Positions 49,646 to 57,540 of a stretch of 64,000 bases of DNA are shown here, in pieces. Positions within the stretch are counted from its first letter, which is position 1; each line of letters begins with the position of its first letter. The notes beneath the pieces are model-generated. The model had not been told where the DNA came from and made no database searches. It saw only the letters and a list, made by a program, of their open reading frames with translations. Both the position numbers and the translations under genes were made by a program. Origin of the DNA: Thermus albus (GTDB lineage: Bacteria > Deinococcota > Deinococci > Deinococcales > Thermaceae); NCBI RefSeq assembly GCF_022760855.1, contig NZ_JAKTNR010000004.1:62001-126000 (forward strand). Reading direction: 5' to 3'.

Positions 49646-50854
49646 TTACCGCACCCGCCGAATGGGGGCCACCAGAAAGGCCCCCAGGAGGAAGAGGGCC
49701 CCTGCGAGAGAAAAGAGCACCAGGTAACCAAGACCCTCTTCCCGGGCATTCAGGAGGTCCAAGGGGCGGCCAAAGGCCCCTGCCAGCACCTGGGGCACCA
49801 CGATGGAGGTCTGCCACAGGCCCATGTCGGTGGCGTGGGCCTCGGGGTCGCGAAGCACATCCGCCACCAAGGCCCAGTCCACCGCCAGGTAGACCCCATA
49901 GAAAAGGCCAAAGAAGAGGGATAAGAAAAGCATGACCTCATAGCGGGGAAAAAGGAGGATGAAGGGCATCAATAGGCCCAGGCCAACCCCCGAAAGGTAA
50001 ATGAGGGGCTTGCGCCCGAGCCGGTCCGAAGCCCAGCCCGCAGGGATGCTGGCCAAAGCGGCCCCCAAGGAGATGAGGAGGCCCAAAAGGGCCACCGCCT
50101 GGAAGGGCTCCTGGGTGAGGGCCCGCCCTAGGGCGTGGAAAGTCCGCACCACGTCCGCCAGGTAATACTGGAGATAGGTCTGGGCCAGGTAAAACCCCAG
50201 CATCACCAGGAAGCGGGTGAGGTAGACCAAAAGAAAGTCCCGATCCGTCCAGGGCCTGGCCATGGCGGCCCAAAAGGGCCTGGGGTTGGCCTTTAGGGGT
50301 TGGTCGGGGATGACCCGCAGGCTTAAGCCCGCCCCCGCCAAGTTCAGGAGGGCCGCCAGGTACGCCTGAAAGGCCAAGGGGAAAAGGAAGCCCACCGCAC
50401 CCCCGAGGATCTGGCCGGAAACCTGCAACAGCCCCATGTACCCCGAGGCGGCACCCCGTTCCCTTCGGGGGACCAGGTCGGGGATGAGGGCGGAATAGGG
50501 GCCCGTGGCCAGGTCATCCGCCACCTGCAAAAGCAGGTAGGCCAGGAGAAGCCAGAGGTAGCTGGGCGCATGGACCAAAAGGAGGAGGGCCAAGGCGGTG
50601 AGAAGGCTTCCCGAAAGGAGAAAGGGCTTCCTCCGCCCCAGGCGATCCGAGAAGTAGCCCATGACGGGGGGGCCCAATATGGCCATCACCGCCCCCAGGG
50701 CGAAGAGAAACCCCAGCCTCGAGGCCTTCTCCTCGGGAGGGGAAAGCTCCGCCACCTTGGCGGGCAGGATCACCAGGAGGACCAGGAACCACTTGAAGCT
50801 GGTGGCGAACCAGTAGGCGGAAAGGGAAAGGAGCCAGCCAGGCCCATGGCGCAT
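49646..50854 (-). CDS. Major facilitator superfamily transporter
   Basis: From the ATG at 50854 the 402-residue protein has twelve predicted spans. GYFSDRLGRRKPFLLSG between spans 2 and 3 and ASDRLGRKPLIYLSG between spans 8 and 9 are the MFS signature loops. The order and the PYSALIPDLVPRRERGAASG segment suggest the sugar/glycoside-pentoside-hexuronide-like or SLC45-like group; substrate unknown. It follows the universal stress gene by 10 bp on the same strand. Confidence 0.88.
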   Translation of the reverse strand: MRHGPGWLLSLSAYWFATSFKWFLVLLVILPAKVAELSPPEEKASRLGFLFALGAVMAILGPPVMGYFSDRLGRRKPFLLSGSLLTALALLLLVHAPSYLWLLLAYLLLQVADDLATGPYSALIPDLVPRRERGAASGYMGLLQVSGQILGGAVGFLFPLAFQAYLAALLNLAGAGLSLRVIPDQPLKANPRPFWAAMARPWTDRDFLLVYLTRFLVMLGFYLAQTYLQYYLADVVRTFHALGRALTQEPFQAVALLGLLISLGAALASIPAGWASDRLGRKPLIYLSGVGLGLLMPFILLFPRYEVMLFLSLFFGLFYGVYLAVDWALVADVLRDPEAHATDMGLWQTSIVVPQVLAGAFGRPLDLLNAREEGLGYLVLFSLAGALFLLGAFLVAPIRRVR

Positions 50855-50864
50855 GGGCCTCACC

Positions 50865-51698
50865 TTACCAGAGGGTAGCCTCGGGAACCACCAGAAGGGG
50901 CATAGAGCTTTGGCTGGAGAGCACCTCCACCATGCGCCCAAGCCGGTGGCGCCAGGTGCTCTTGGCCTTGGAACCCAGCACCAGAAGATCGGCCTCCCGG
51001 GCCTGGGCCAGCCGCATCAGGTCCAGCTCCTCCTCCCCCTTGCTGACCTCCACCACCCCGGAGGCCTGCAGGAGAGCCTCCAGGTGGGTCTTGGCCCTCT
51101 CCAAAACCTGGGCCAGGGCCAGGCCCCTGGGGTCCAGGTAGGTGGGGAAGCAACACCCCCCTTCCCCGCTCACCAGGTGCAGGGCAAACACCTCTGCCCC
51201 TAAGGCCTTCCCCCAGGCCTCGGCCACCCTAAAGGCGCTGAGGCTTGCGGGGCTTTCGTCCAGGCCCACGGCAATGCGTCGCACCTGGGTTAGGGCCTTG
51301 GGCAGAAGCAGCATCGGCACCTCCCCCCGGTGCAAGAGGTAGCGGGCAAGCCCCCCCCGGGCCAGGACCTCGAGGGCCCCCGTCCCCCGCTGCCCAAGGA
51401 TGACCAACCGGCTTTTCAACGCCTCCCCCGCCACCACCTGAGCAGGAAAACCCCGGAGCACCCGGGCCCTAAGCCCAGTGGCAGCCAGGGCCTTTTGCGC
51501 CTCCACCTCCACCAGGCCTAGGGTTTCCTCCAACCTGGGCTTTAGGTGGGGAAGCCGACGGGCAAGGGCCTCAAAGTAAGGGGTGGGTACCACGTGGAGC
51601 AGCTCCGCGGGGATGCCGAGCCCCTCCTGAAGAAAACGGGCGCTGTCCACCACCACCTCCAACTCCTCTCCCAGGTCCACCGCAGCCAACAGGCGCAT
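50865..51698 (-). CDS. Tandem universal stress protein
   Basis: The 277-residue protein contains two Usp domains. The first ends VILGQRGTGALEVLARGGLA...MLLLP, close to the ATP-binding G-x2-G-x9-G pattern; the second starts VRRIAVGLDESPASLSAFR and ends LVLGSKAKSTWRHRLGR...PLLVVP, where the glycine pattern is weaker. It has a Gly-Gly-Cys-Cys stretch near residue 175. Usp proteins respond to starvation and stress; the link to the MFS gene 10 bp downstream is probably co-transcription. Confidence 0.88.
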   Translation of the reverse strand: MRLLAAVDLGEELEVVVDSARFLQEGLGIPAELLHVVPTPYFEALARRLPHLKPRLEETLGLVEVEAQKALAATGLRARVLRGFPAQVVAGEALKSRLVILGQRGTGALEVLARGGLARYLLHRGEVPMLLLPKALTQVRRIAVGLDESPASLSAFRVAEAWGKALGAEVFALHLVSGEGGCCFPTYLDPRGLALAQVLERAKTHLEALLQASGVVEVSKGEEELDLMRLAQAREADLLVLGSKAKSTWRHRLGRMVEVLSSQSSMPLLVVPEATLW

Positions 51699-51718
51699 GC
51701 TTCACCCCCTGGCCCCAA

Positions 51719-51724
51719 TATAAT
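51719..51724 (+). promoter_or_regulatory. -10 box of folP
   Basis: A consensus TATAAT ends 6 nt before the folP GTG at 51731 (leaderless). The same 32-bp gap must also serve the divergent universal stress gene. Confidence 0.55.
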
Positions 51725-51730
51725 CCTTGC

Positions 51731-52549
51731 GTGCTTTGGCTTCGCGACCGCACCCTGGACCTCTCCCGCCCCCGGGTCATGGGCATCCTCAACCTCACCC
51801 CCGATTCCTTTTCCGATGGCGGCCTCTACCTGGATCCGGAAAGGGCCCTGGAAAGGGCCAAGACCCTGGTGGCGGAGGGAGCGGATCTCCTGGACCTGGG
51901 GGCCGAGTCCACCCGGCCCGGGGCGGAGCCCGTACCCCTGGAAGAGGAAAAAAGGCGGCTTCTTCCGGTTTTGGAAGCGGTCCTGGAGCTGGGGGTGCCG
52001 GTGAGCGTGGACACCCGCAAGCCCGAGGTGGCGGCGGAGGCCCTACGGCTAGGCGCCCACCTCATCAACGACGTCACGGGCCTCCGGGACGAGCGCATGG
52101 TGGCCCTTTGCGCCCGGTTTGGCGTGGCCGCGGTGGTCATGCACATGCCCGTGCCCGATCCCAAGGCCATGATGGCCTATGCCCGTTATGGGGATGTGGT
52201 GGCCGAGGTAAAGGCTTTTCTGAAGGCCCAGGCGGAAAAGGCCCTAAGGGCCGGGGTTCCCCAGGTGGTCCTGGACCCAGGCTTTGGCTTTGGGAAACTT
52301 TTGGAACACAACCTCGCCCTCCTCAAACGCCTGGAGGAAATCGTGGCCCTGGGCCATCCCGTTTTGGTGGGGCTTTCCCGCAAGCGGAGCATCGGGGAGC
52401 TTACGGGGGTGGAGGAGCCCGCAAAAAGGGTCTTTGGTTCTGTGGCCGCCCACCTCTTTGCCGCCATGAAGGGGGCCAGGATCCTTCGCGTCCACGACGT
52501 GGCCGCCCACCGGGAGGCCCTGGCTGTTTGGCATGCCCTTTGGGGGTAG
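51731..52549 (+). CDS. folP: Dihydropteroate synthase
   Basis: The 272-residue protein has MGILNLTPDSFSDGG at the start, GAESTRPGAEPV, SVDTRKPEVAAEAL, INDVTGLRD, VVLDPGFGFGKLLEHN and GLSRKRSIG, all DHPS motifs. It joins p-aminobenzoate to hydroxymethyl-dihydropterin in folate synthesis. The start is GTG. folB follows 2 nt after the stop. Confidence 0.95.
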   Translation: MLWLRDRTLDLSRPRVMGILNLTPDSFSDGGLYLDPERALERAKTLVAEGADLLDLGAESTRPGAEPVPLEEEKRRLLPVLEAVLELGVPVSVDTRKPEVAAEALRLGAHLINDVTGLRDERMVALCARFGVAAVVMHMPVPDPKAMMAYARYGDVVAEVKAFLKAQAEKALRAGVPQVVLDPGFGFGKLLEHNLALLKRLEEIVALGHPVLVGLSRKRSIGELTGVEEPAKRVFGSVAAHLFAAMKGARILRVHDVAAHREALAVWHALWG

Positions 52550-52551
52550 AC

Positions 52552-52908
52552 GTGGGAGAGATCGCCCTTTTGGGTCTGGAGTTCTATGGCCGGCATGGGG
52601 TAAAGCCCGAGGAAGGTCGCTTGGGGGCCCGTTTCGTGGTGGACCTCTGGCTGAGGGTACCCTTTGAGGGCAAGGGGGACCGGCTAGAGGAAACCGTAGA
52701 CTATGCCGCCGTCTATGCCCTGGTGGAGGAGGCGGTGCGCCACCGGCGGTTTTACCTCATAGAGGCCCTGGCGGACCACCTGGCGGAGGAGCTCTTAAAG
52801 GCTTTCCCCCGCCTCGAGGCGGTCCGGGTCCGGGTGCACAAACCCCACGCTCCCATCCCTGGGGTCTTCCGCGACGTGTACGCGGAAACGGAAAAAATAC
52901 GTCCCTAA
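52552..52908 (+). CDS. folB: Dihydroneopterin aldolase
   Basis: From the GTG at 52552 the 118-residue protein reads IALLGLEFYGRHGVKPEEGR, ETVDYAAVYALVEEAV, YLIEALADHLAEELLKAFP and VRVHKPHAPIPG, the FolB pattern with the catalytic Tyr, Glu and Lys. It cleaves dihydroneopterin for folP. The longer in-frame ORF through folP is a shadow. No folK is adjacent. The start follows GGGGGT closely. Confidence 0.93.
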   Translation: MGEIALLGLEFYGRHGVKPEEGRLGARFVVDLWLRVPFEGKGDRLEETVDYAAVYALVEEAVRHRRFYLIEALADHLAEELLKAFPRLEAVRVRVHKPHAPIPGVFRDVYAETEKIRP

Positions 52909-52928
52909 GGGTTCTTTTGTCCCTCATC

Positions 52929-52957
52929 TTGCGCTCATGGGAAAACCGTGATAGGAT
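52929..52957 (+). promoter_or_regulatory. Promoter of the NYN-domain gene
   Basis: TTGCGC (52929-52934) and TAGGAT (52952-52957) are exactly 17 bp apart. Transcription from here would give a leader of about 120 nt. Confidence 0.6.
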
Positions 52958-53084
52958 AGCCCCGCCCAAAAGGGCTACGTGTGGTGTATATCCCTTCCCC
53001 CACTGCTCCATAGGAGCGGTGGGCTATAAACTTTCTCACCCGCCTGGGCTAAACTGAAAGAGCCCGTAAAGGGGCGGGAGTATT
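52958..53084 (+). other. Structured 5' leader of the NYN-domain gene
   Basis: Three foldable elements precede the ATG at 53085: AGCCC/GGGCT (52958-52962, 52972-52976); an 11-bp stem, CCCACTGCTCC (52999-53009) with GGAGCGGTGGG (53013-53023) around a 3-nt ATA loop and one T-G pair; and a nested stem in which CCCGCC (53039-53044) pairs with GGCGGG (53073-53078) outside GGGCT/AGCCC. The last right arm overlaps the GGGAG Shine-Dalgarno, so it could hide the ribosome site. A TATAAA at 53025-53030 could be a second -10 box. I do not recognise a known riboswitch class. Confidence 0.55.
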
Positions 53085-53630
53085 ATGGAAAGGGTAGCGA
53101 TATTTATCGACGGCTCCAACCTGTATAAAGGGTTGGTGCAACACCTAGGATCGGATTATCGGCTAAACTTTGTGGAGTTCATTACCCTTCTGACCGCCGG
53201 ACGCAAGCTCCTCCGCGCCTACTACTACAACGCCCCCCTACCCCCGGAAGACCCCGCCGCCAAGGCCCACCAGAGCTTTCTCAACTACCTGAAGCGGGTG
53301 CCCTATGTGGCCGTGCGCCTGGGCCGGCTGGAAAGGCGGGCCGAGGGGTTCGTGGAAAAAGGGGTGGACATCCAGATCGCCATTGACATCCTGCGCCTGG
53401 CCTATGCCGACGCCTACGACGTGGCGGTTTTGGTCTCCGGAGACGGGGATTTCGCCGAGGTGGTCAGGGTGGTCCAGGATATGGGCAAGCAGGTGGAGAA
53501 CACCACCTTCCACGCCCTTTCCTCCCACCGCCTAGCCCAACAGGCAGACCGTTTTTATCCCCTGGACGACTTCCCCTGGGAACGCCTAAGGGCGCCAAGC
53601 CTCCCTTCCGCCCCGGAAAGCGGTGAATAA
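53085..53630 (+). CDS. NYN-domain (LabA/DUF88, PIN-like) protein, probable ribonuclease
   Basis: The 181-residue protein begins MERVAIFIDGSNLYKGL with Asp9, and has KGVDIQIAIDILRLAYADAY and VLVSGDGDFAEVVRVVQ, the acidic metal-binding residues of NYN/LabA nucleases. The fold is PIN-like and usually cuts RNA. The last ~25 residues are disordered. Its long structured leader suggests post-transcriptional control, possibly by itself. A hairpin repeat follows the stop. Activity is inferred from family. Confidence 0.9.
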   Translation: MERVAIFIDGSNLYKGLVQHLGSDYRLNFVEFITLLTAGRKLLRAYYYNAPLPPEDPAAKAHQSFLNYLKRVPYVAVRLGRLERRAEGFVEKGVDIQIAIDILRLAYADAYDVAVLVSGDGDFAEVVRVVQDMGKQVENTTFHALSSHRLAQQADRFYPLDDFPWERLRAPSLPSAPESGE

Positions 53631-53647
53631 ACCTGGGCCTCAGGTTA

Positions 53648-53689
53648 TGCCACCCCACCCTGACGCAAGCCAAGGTAGGGTGGCATTAG
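53648..53689 (+). repeat. Dispersed hairpin repeat, copy B
   Basis: TGCCACCC (53648-53655) pairs with GGGTGGCA (53678-53685), and a CGCAAGCC centre and a CATTAG tail match copy A. An alternative register pairs CCACCCT (53655-53661) with AGGGTGG (53677-53683). It follows the NYN gene and precedes the 3' end of convergent ndk, so it may end transcription from both sides. The region to 53737 holds nothing else I can support. Confidence 0.6.
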
Positions 53690-53737
53690 GCATCACGCTT
53701 CCCTAGGGCCCAGCCTAAAGCCCGGGTAGGGATGGGT

Positions 53738-54151
53738 CTAAAGAAGCTCCTCCGAACGAAAGAAAAGGGCGATTTCCCGCTCGGCATCCTCGAGGTTCGC
53801 CGAGCCGTGGATCACGTTCTCGTCAATGGTGGTGGCGAAGTCCCCACGGATGGTGCCCGGAAGGGCGTCCTTGGGGTGGGTGGCCCCCATCATCTTCCGT
53901 ACCTCGGCCACCACGTTGGGCCCTTCCAGGACCATGGCTACCACAGGGCCCGAGGTGATGAAGCTCACCAACCCAGGAAAGAAGGGTTTCTCCCGGTGCT
54001 CGGCGTAATGCCTTTCCGCCAGCTCCTGGGAGATCTGGACAAGCTTGAGCCCCACGATGCGAAAGCCTTTCCGCTCAAAGCGGGCAAGGATCTCCCCCAC
54101 CAAACCCCTGCGCACGCCATCGGGTTTCACCATGACAAAGGTCCGCTCCAT
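53738..54151 (-). CDS. ndk: Nucleoside-diphosphate kinase
   Basis: The 137-residue protein reads [19 protein letters not shown], then [28 protein letters not shown] and [16 protein letters not shown] with the phosphorylated His. It balances NTP pools. Length and motifs are complete. Confidence 0.97.
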   Translation of the reverse strand: MERTFVMVKPDGVRRGLVGEILARFERKGFRIVGLKLVQISQELAERHYAEHREKPFFPGLVSFITSGPVVAMVLEGPNVVAEVRKMMGATHPKDALPGTIRGDFATTIDENVIHGSANLEDAEREIALFFRSEELL

Positions 54152-54172
54152 ACCCCTAGGAGTTTAGCAGGT

Positions 54173-55105
54173 CTAAGGCCTTTTGAAGTAGCCCAGCAGG
54201 ATGTAAGCCACCACCACCACCCAGAGGAGCACCAGGAGGGCATCCCGCCAGTTCAGGCGCACCCGGGGGCGCTCCGGTTCCAGGACCTGGGTGGGGAGTT
54301 CCTCGGGCTCCTCCCCCAGCTTGAGGCGCACCGGCGCACCCCCCGCCGCCTCGAGGGGCAAGGCATAGGGACGAGCCCCCTGGGGAAGCTCCTCGGGGAG
54401 GCGCACCACGATGGCACTTATGTTGTCCGGCCCCCCCCACTCGTTGGCCAAGGCCACAAGCCGCCTGGCCGCCTCCTCAGGGGGGAAGTTCTTCAGGACC
54501 TCCCCCAGAGTACGGTCCTCCAAGACCCCGGAAAGGCCATCGCTGCACAGCAAAAGCACGTCCCCTGGTTCCAGCTTAAGGCCCATAAGGTCCACCCGGG
54601 CCTGGGGAAAGGAACCCAGGGCATTGGTGATCACGTTGCGCCAGCGGTGGGCCTTGGCCTCCTCGGGGCTTAGGAGGCCCTGGCGCACCCTTTCCGCCAC
54701 CCAGGAATGGTCCTCGGTGAGGAGGGTGAGCTCCCCTTTCCGGAGGAGGTAGGCCCTCGAGTCCCCCACGTGGGCGATCAGGGCATAGGGTAGGTCCAGA
54801 AGGAGGCAGGTGGCGGTGGTGCCCATGCCCCGGTTCTCGGGGCGCTGGGCTTCTTGGTAAATGCGCTCGTTGGCCTTTTCAAAGGCCTGAAGTAAGGCTT
54901 TGGGGCTGGGCTCCATCCCCTGCAGGTGGCTCAAAATGACCTCCACCGCCAGCCTGGCCGCCACCTCCCCCGTGCGGTGCCCTCCCATCCCGTCCGCCAC
55001 CACGAAGACCCCACCCCAGGGGGTGAGGGCGTGGCCCAAGGCGTCCTCATTCTTGGGACGCTTCAGGCCAGGGTGGGTTTCCAGGGCGAAGGCCAGGCCG
55101 GGCAC
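54173..55105 (-). CDS. PP2C-type serine/threonine phosphatase with C-terminal membrane anchor
   Basis: The 310-residue protein has the PPM metal-binding signatures KRPKNEDALGHAL, FVVADGMGGHRTGEVAA, MGTTATCLLLDL, HVGDSRAYLLRKGELTLLTEDHS, LLLCSDGLSGVL and GGPDNISAIVV. After about residue 245 comes a linker and one membrane span (ALLVLLWVVVVAYILLGYF) near the C-terminus, so the phosphatase is tethered to the membrane facing the cytoplasm. The start is GTG 55105. No partner kinase is adjacent. Confidence 0.92.
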   Translation of the reverse strand: MPGLAFALETHPGLKRPKNEDALGHALTPWGGVFVVADGMGGHRTGEVAARLAVEVILSHLQGMEPSPKALLQAFEKANERIYQEAQRPENRGMGTTATCLLLDLPYALIAHVGDSRAYLLRKGELTLLTEDHSWVAERVRQGLLSPEEAKAHRWRNVITNALGSFPQARVDLMGLKLEPGDVLLLCSDGLSGVLEDRTLGEVLKNFPPEEAARRLVALANEWGGPDNISAIVVRLPEELPQGARPYALPLEAAGGAPVRLKLGEEPEELPTQVLEPERPRVRLNWRDALLVLLWVVVVAYILLGYFKRP

Positions 55106-55137
55106 AGGGGGATTTTACCGCAGGCGCCTTCCATCCG

Positions 55138-55167
55138 TGGACAAAGAGGGGAAAGGGATGCTATGCT
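55138..55167 (+). promoter_or_regulatory. Candidate promoter of the lipoprotein gene at 55187
   Basis: TGGACA (55138-55143) and TATGCT (55162-55167) are 18 bp apart; AAAGGAGGT follows before the ATG. Confidence 0.45.
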
Positions 55168-55186
55168 GGACAAAAAGGAGGTAGGT

Positions 55187-55978
55187 ATGGCCCGAGGTTG
55201 GTTTCTCTTAGGAGGTTGGTTTCTCTTAGGGGGCTTAGCCTTATTGGTATCCTGCGCTCCCAGACTGGTCCTTGAACCCACCGTGCCCTTGCCCCAAGTG
55301 GACGTGGGAAAAGTTCCGGTTACGGTTCCCCAATGGGTGCTCCCAGGCAACCCGCTGCCTTTCGCCGACGACTTTGAGTCCTACCCGGTGGGTGCCGTCC
55401 TGACGGCGGTGGCTCCCAACCTGTATGGTCTACTGGGGGGAAAGGAAGCCCGCTTCACCATCACGGAAGCCCTGAATCCCCAGAACGCCATAACCCGGGC
55501 CGTCCGTCTGGCATGGTTTGGTGGTGCCTTTCTCACAACAGGTGCGAGGAACTGGACTGACTACCAGGTTCGCCTAGAAGTGAAGTCTTTGGGGAATTTC
55601 TACTGGGGCTCTGCTGGTTTCCGCCTTTGGGTATATGTGGACTCCACGGGAGCCCGAGCCTTGGAGTTCCTCTTTGGCAGGGATGGTCTAGAACTCACCA
55701 AAGTTCTCGGGGAACAGCGACAGGTGGTAGCGAAAAGGCCTGAGCTGAGGGAAGCCGGACGGCGATTTCTTACGGATACCCAGTGGCACCGTTTTACCAT
55801 CCTGGCTCGGGCCACGGGGGAGGTGCGGTTCAGCATGGACGGGACAGAACTCCTCTCCTGGCAAGACCCCGACTTCCGTCAAGGGGGATTGGGCTTTGGG
55901 GTCCACGACCCCGACCTGGTGCTGTACCTGGATAACTTGGAGGTTACCCCCCTCTCCGAACCCCCGAAGGCCCCTTAG
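55187..55978 (+). CDS. Lipoprotein with concanavalin-like fold, AT-richer than neighbours
   Basis: From the ATG at 55187 the 263-residue product has a signal with a tandem GWFLLG-GWFLLG and lipobox LLVSC. The body (FADDFESYPVGAVLTAV, GSAGFRLWVYVDSTGAR, HRFTILARATGEVRFSMDG, GGLGFGVHDPDLVLYLDNLE) resembles LamG/DUF1080-type jelly-roll sheets that bind or cleave glycans. Codon use includes many A/T-ending codons (CTT, GGT, ACA) unlike adjacent genes, suggesting transfer. A strong AAAGGAGG Shine-Dalgarno fixes the start. Confidence 0.75.
   Translation: MARGWFLLGGWFLLGGLALLVSCAPRLVLEPTVPLPQVDVGKVPVTVPQWVLPGNPLPFADDFESYPVGAVLTAVAPNLYGLLGGKEARFTITEALNPQNAITRAVRLAWFGGAFLTTGARNWTDYQVRLEVKSLGNFYWGSAGFRLWVYVDSTGARALEFLFGRDGLELTKVLGEQRQVVAKRPELREAGRRFLTDTQWHRFTILARATGEVRFSMDGTELLSWQDPDFRQGGLGFGVHDPDLVLYLDNLEVTPLSEPPKAP
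55196..55231 (+). repeat. 18-bp tandem duplication in the lipoprotein signal sequence
   Basis: GGTTGGTTTCTCTTAGG plus one base is present twice in a row (55196-55213 and 55214-55231; the last base differs). It duplicates six residues of the signal peptide core. Confidence 0.9.
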
Positions 55979-55990
55979 GCCTGTATGGCC

Positions 55991-56019
55991 TTGACGCATA
56001 CTGCATAATGCGGTAACCT
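55991..56019 (+). promoter_or_regulatory. Promoter of rtcB
   Basis: TTGACG (55991-55996) and TAACCT (56014-56019) are exactly 17 bp apart, 78 nt before the rtcB ATG. The hairpin at 56026-56051 lies downstream of the expected start site. Confidence 0.65.
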
Positions 56020-56025
56020 TAAGAT

Positions 56026-56053
56026 AAGCCCGGGCCCAAAAGCCCGGCCTTTT
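56026..56053 (+). terminator. Terminator-like hairpin in the rtcB leader
   Basis: CCGGGC (56030-56035) pairs with GCCCGG (56042-56047), extended by AAG/CTT across one mismatch, and is followed by TTTTGCTTT. It can end transcripts of the lipoprotein gene, but it also lies inside the predicted rtcB leader, where it would act as an attenuator. Confidence 0.55.
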
Positions 56054-56097
56054 GCTTTGGGTTGCTTGGCCCGCAGGGCCAACACACGGAGGGCGCC

Positions 56098-57528
56098 ATG
56101 CGCTTTGAGAAAATCGCCCCCTACACTTACCGCATCCCCCGTCAGGGGAAGATGCGGGTGGATGCGGTCTTCTTCGCCTCGGAGGAGATTCTTAAGGACC
56201 TCGAGGGGGAAAACTACGCCTCCCTGCAGCAGCTCATGAACGTGGCCACCCTGCCGGGGATCGTGGAGCCCGCCTTAGCCATGCCCGACATCCACTGGGG
56301 CTACGGCTTTCCCATCGGCGGGGTGGCGGCCTTTGACCCGGAGGAGGGCGGGGTGGTGAGCCCTGGAGGGGTGGGTTTTGACATTAACTGTGGGGTACGC
56401 CTCCTGGCCTCCTCTCTCACTTTGGAAGACCTCCTCCCCCGGCAACGGGAGCTGGCCGATACCCTCTACCGCCTCATCCCCTCGGGGGTGGGGAGCGAGC
56501 GCAAGGACGTGCGCTTCAGCAAGAAAGAGCTCAAGGAAATCCTCAAGGAGGGGGCGGGCTGGCTCATCCGCCGGGGCTTCGGCTACCCGGAGGACCTCCG
56601 CTTCATTGAGTCAGAGGGCCGCCTTCCCTGGGCCAACCCCGACAAGGTTTCGGATAGGGCCTTTGAGCGGGGAGCCCCCCAGATCGGCACCCTAGGGAGT
56701 GGGAACCACTTCCTGGAGGTGCAGTATGTGGATCAAATCTATGATGAGGAGGCCGCAGATGCTTTCGGTCTTTTCCCTAACCAGATCACCGTCCTCATCC
56801 ACACGGGAAGCCGGGGCTTGGGCCACCAGGTCTGCCAGGATTATGTGGAAAGATTCCTTAAAGTTGCCTCCCGCTACGGCATAGAACTGGTGGACAAGCA
56901 GCTGGCCGCAGCCCCCATCAAGAGCCCAGAGGGCCAGGACTACCTCCAGGCCATGGCCGCCGCCGCCAACTTTGCCTTCGCCAATCGCCAGCTCATCACC
57001 CACTTCGTGCGGGAAGCCTTTGAGGTGGTGGGTTTTCCCCCAAGGGAGCATGGCCTAAGGGTCCTCTATGATCTGGCCCACAACAACGCCAAGTTTGAGG
57101 AGCACAGGGGAAAAAGGGTCCTGGTGCACCGCAAAGGGGCTACCCGGGCCTTCGGACCAGGGCACCCGGAAATCCCCTTGGAGTACCGGCGCGTGGGCCA
57201 GCCCGTGTTGGTGCCGGGAGATATGGGCCGCTATTCTTACGTGCTTTCGGGGACGGCAAAGGCCATGGCGGTGTCCTTCGGCTCCAGCTGCCACGGGGCC
57301 GGGCGCAAGATGAGCCGCCACCAGGCCAAGAGGGTGGCCAGGGAGCGCAACCTGGTGAAGGAGCTTGCAGAAAGAGGCATATTGGTGCGGGCGGCCACCA
57401 AGGCCACCGTGGACGAGGAGATGCCCGAGGCCTACAAGGATGTTTCCGTGGTGGTGGAGGCGGTCCAGGGGGCAGGGATCGGCAAGAAGGTGGCCCGCTT
57501 AAGGCCCCTCATTGTGGTGAAAGGATAA
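56098..57528 (+). CDS. rtcB: RNA-splicing ligase RtcB
   Basis: The 476-residue protein matches RtcB: AMPDIHWGYGFPIGG and GVGFDINCGVRLL near the start carry metal-binding Asp and Cys, QIGTLGSGNHFLEVQ and HTGSRGLGHQVC follow, then DLAHNNAKFEEH and SFGSSCHGAGRKMSRHQA with the guanylylated His region. RtcB joins 2',3'-cyclic phosphate ends to 5'-OH ends using GTP and Mn. The ATG at 56098 is preferred over TTG 56062 because the family starts at this point. No archease gene is adjacent. Confidence 0.95.
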   Translation: MRFEKIAPYTYRIPRQGKMRVDAVFFASEEILKDLEGENYASLQQLMNVATLPGIVEPALAMPDIHWGYGFPIGGVAAFDPEEGGVVSPGGVGFDINCGVRLLASSLTLEDLLPRQRELADTLYRLIPSGVGSERKDVRFSKKELKEILKEGAGWLIRRGFGYPEDLRFIESEGRLPWANPDKVSDRAFERGAPQIGTLGSGNHFLEVQYVDQIYDEEAADAFGLFPNQITVLIHTGSRGLGHQVCQDYVERFLKVASRYGIELVDKQLAAAPIKSPEGQDYLQAMAAAANFAFANRQLITHFVREAFEVVGFPPREHGLRVLYDLAHNNAKFEEHRGKRVLVHRKGATRAFGPGHPEIPLEYRRVGQPVLVPGDMGRYSYVLSGTAKAMAVSFGSSCHGAGRKMSRHQAKRVARERNLVKELAERGILVRAATKATVDEEMPEAYKDVSVVVEAVQGAGIGKKVARLRPLIVVKG

Positions 57529-57540
57529 ACGCTTTGTGAC

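Noticed and set aside
51727-52908. 393-codon frame across folP and folB
   Set aside because: Only its last 118 codons match a family (FolB); the rest is a shifted reading of folP.
52999-53030. The hairpin before the NYN gene as another IS200/IS605 end
   Set aside because: It shares only GGGCTATAA-like flanking bases with the relic at 57.8 kb; no second end or tnp tail is nearby.
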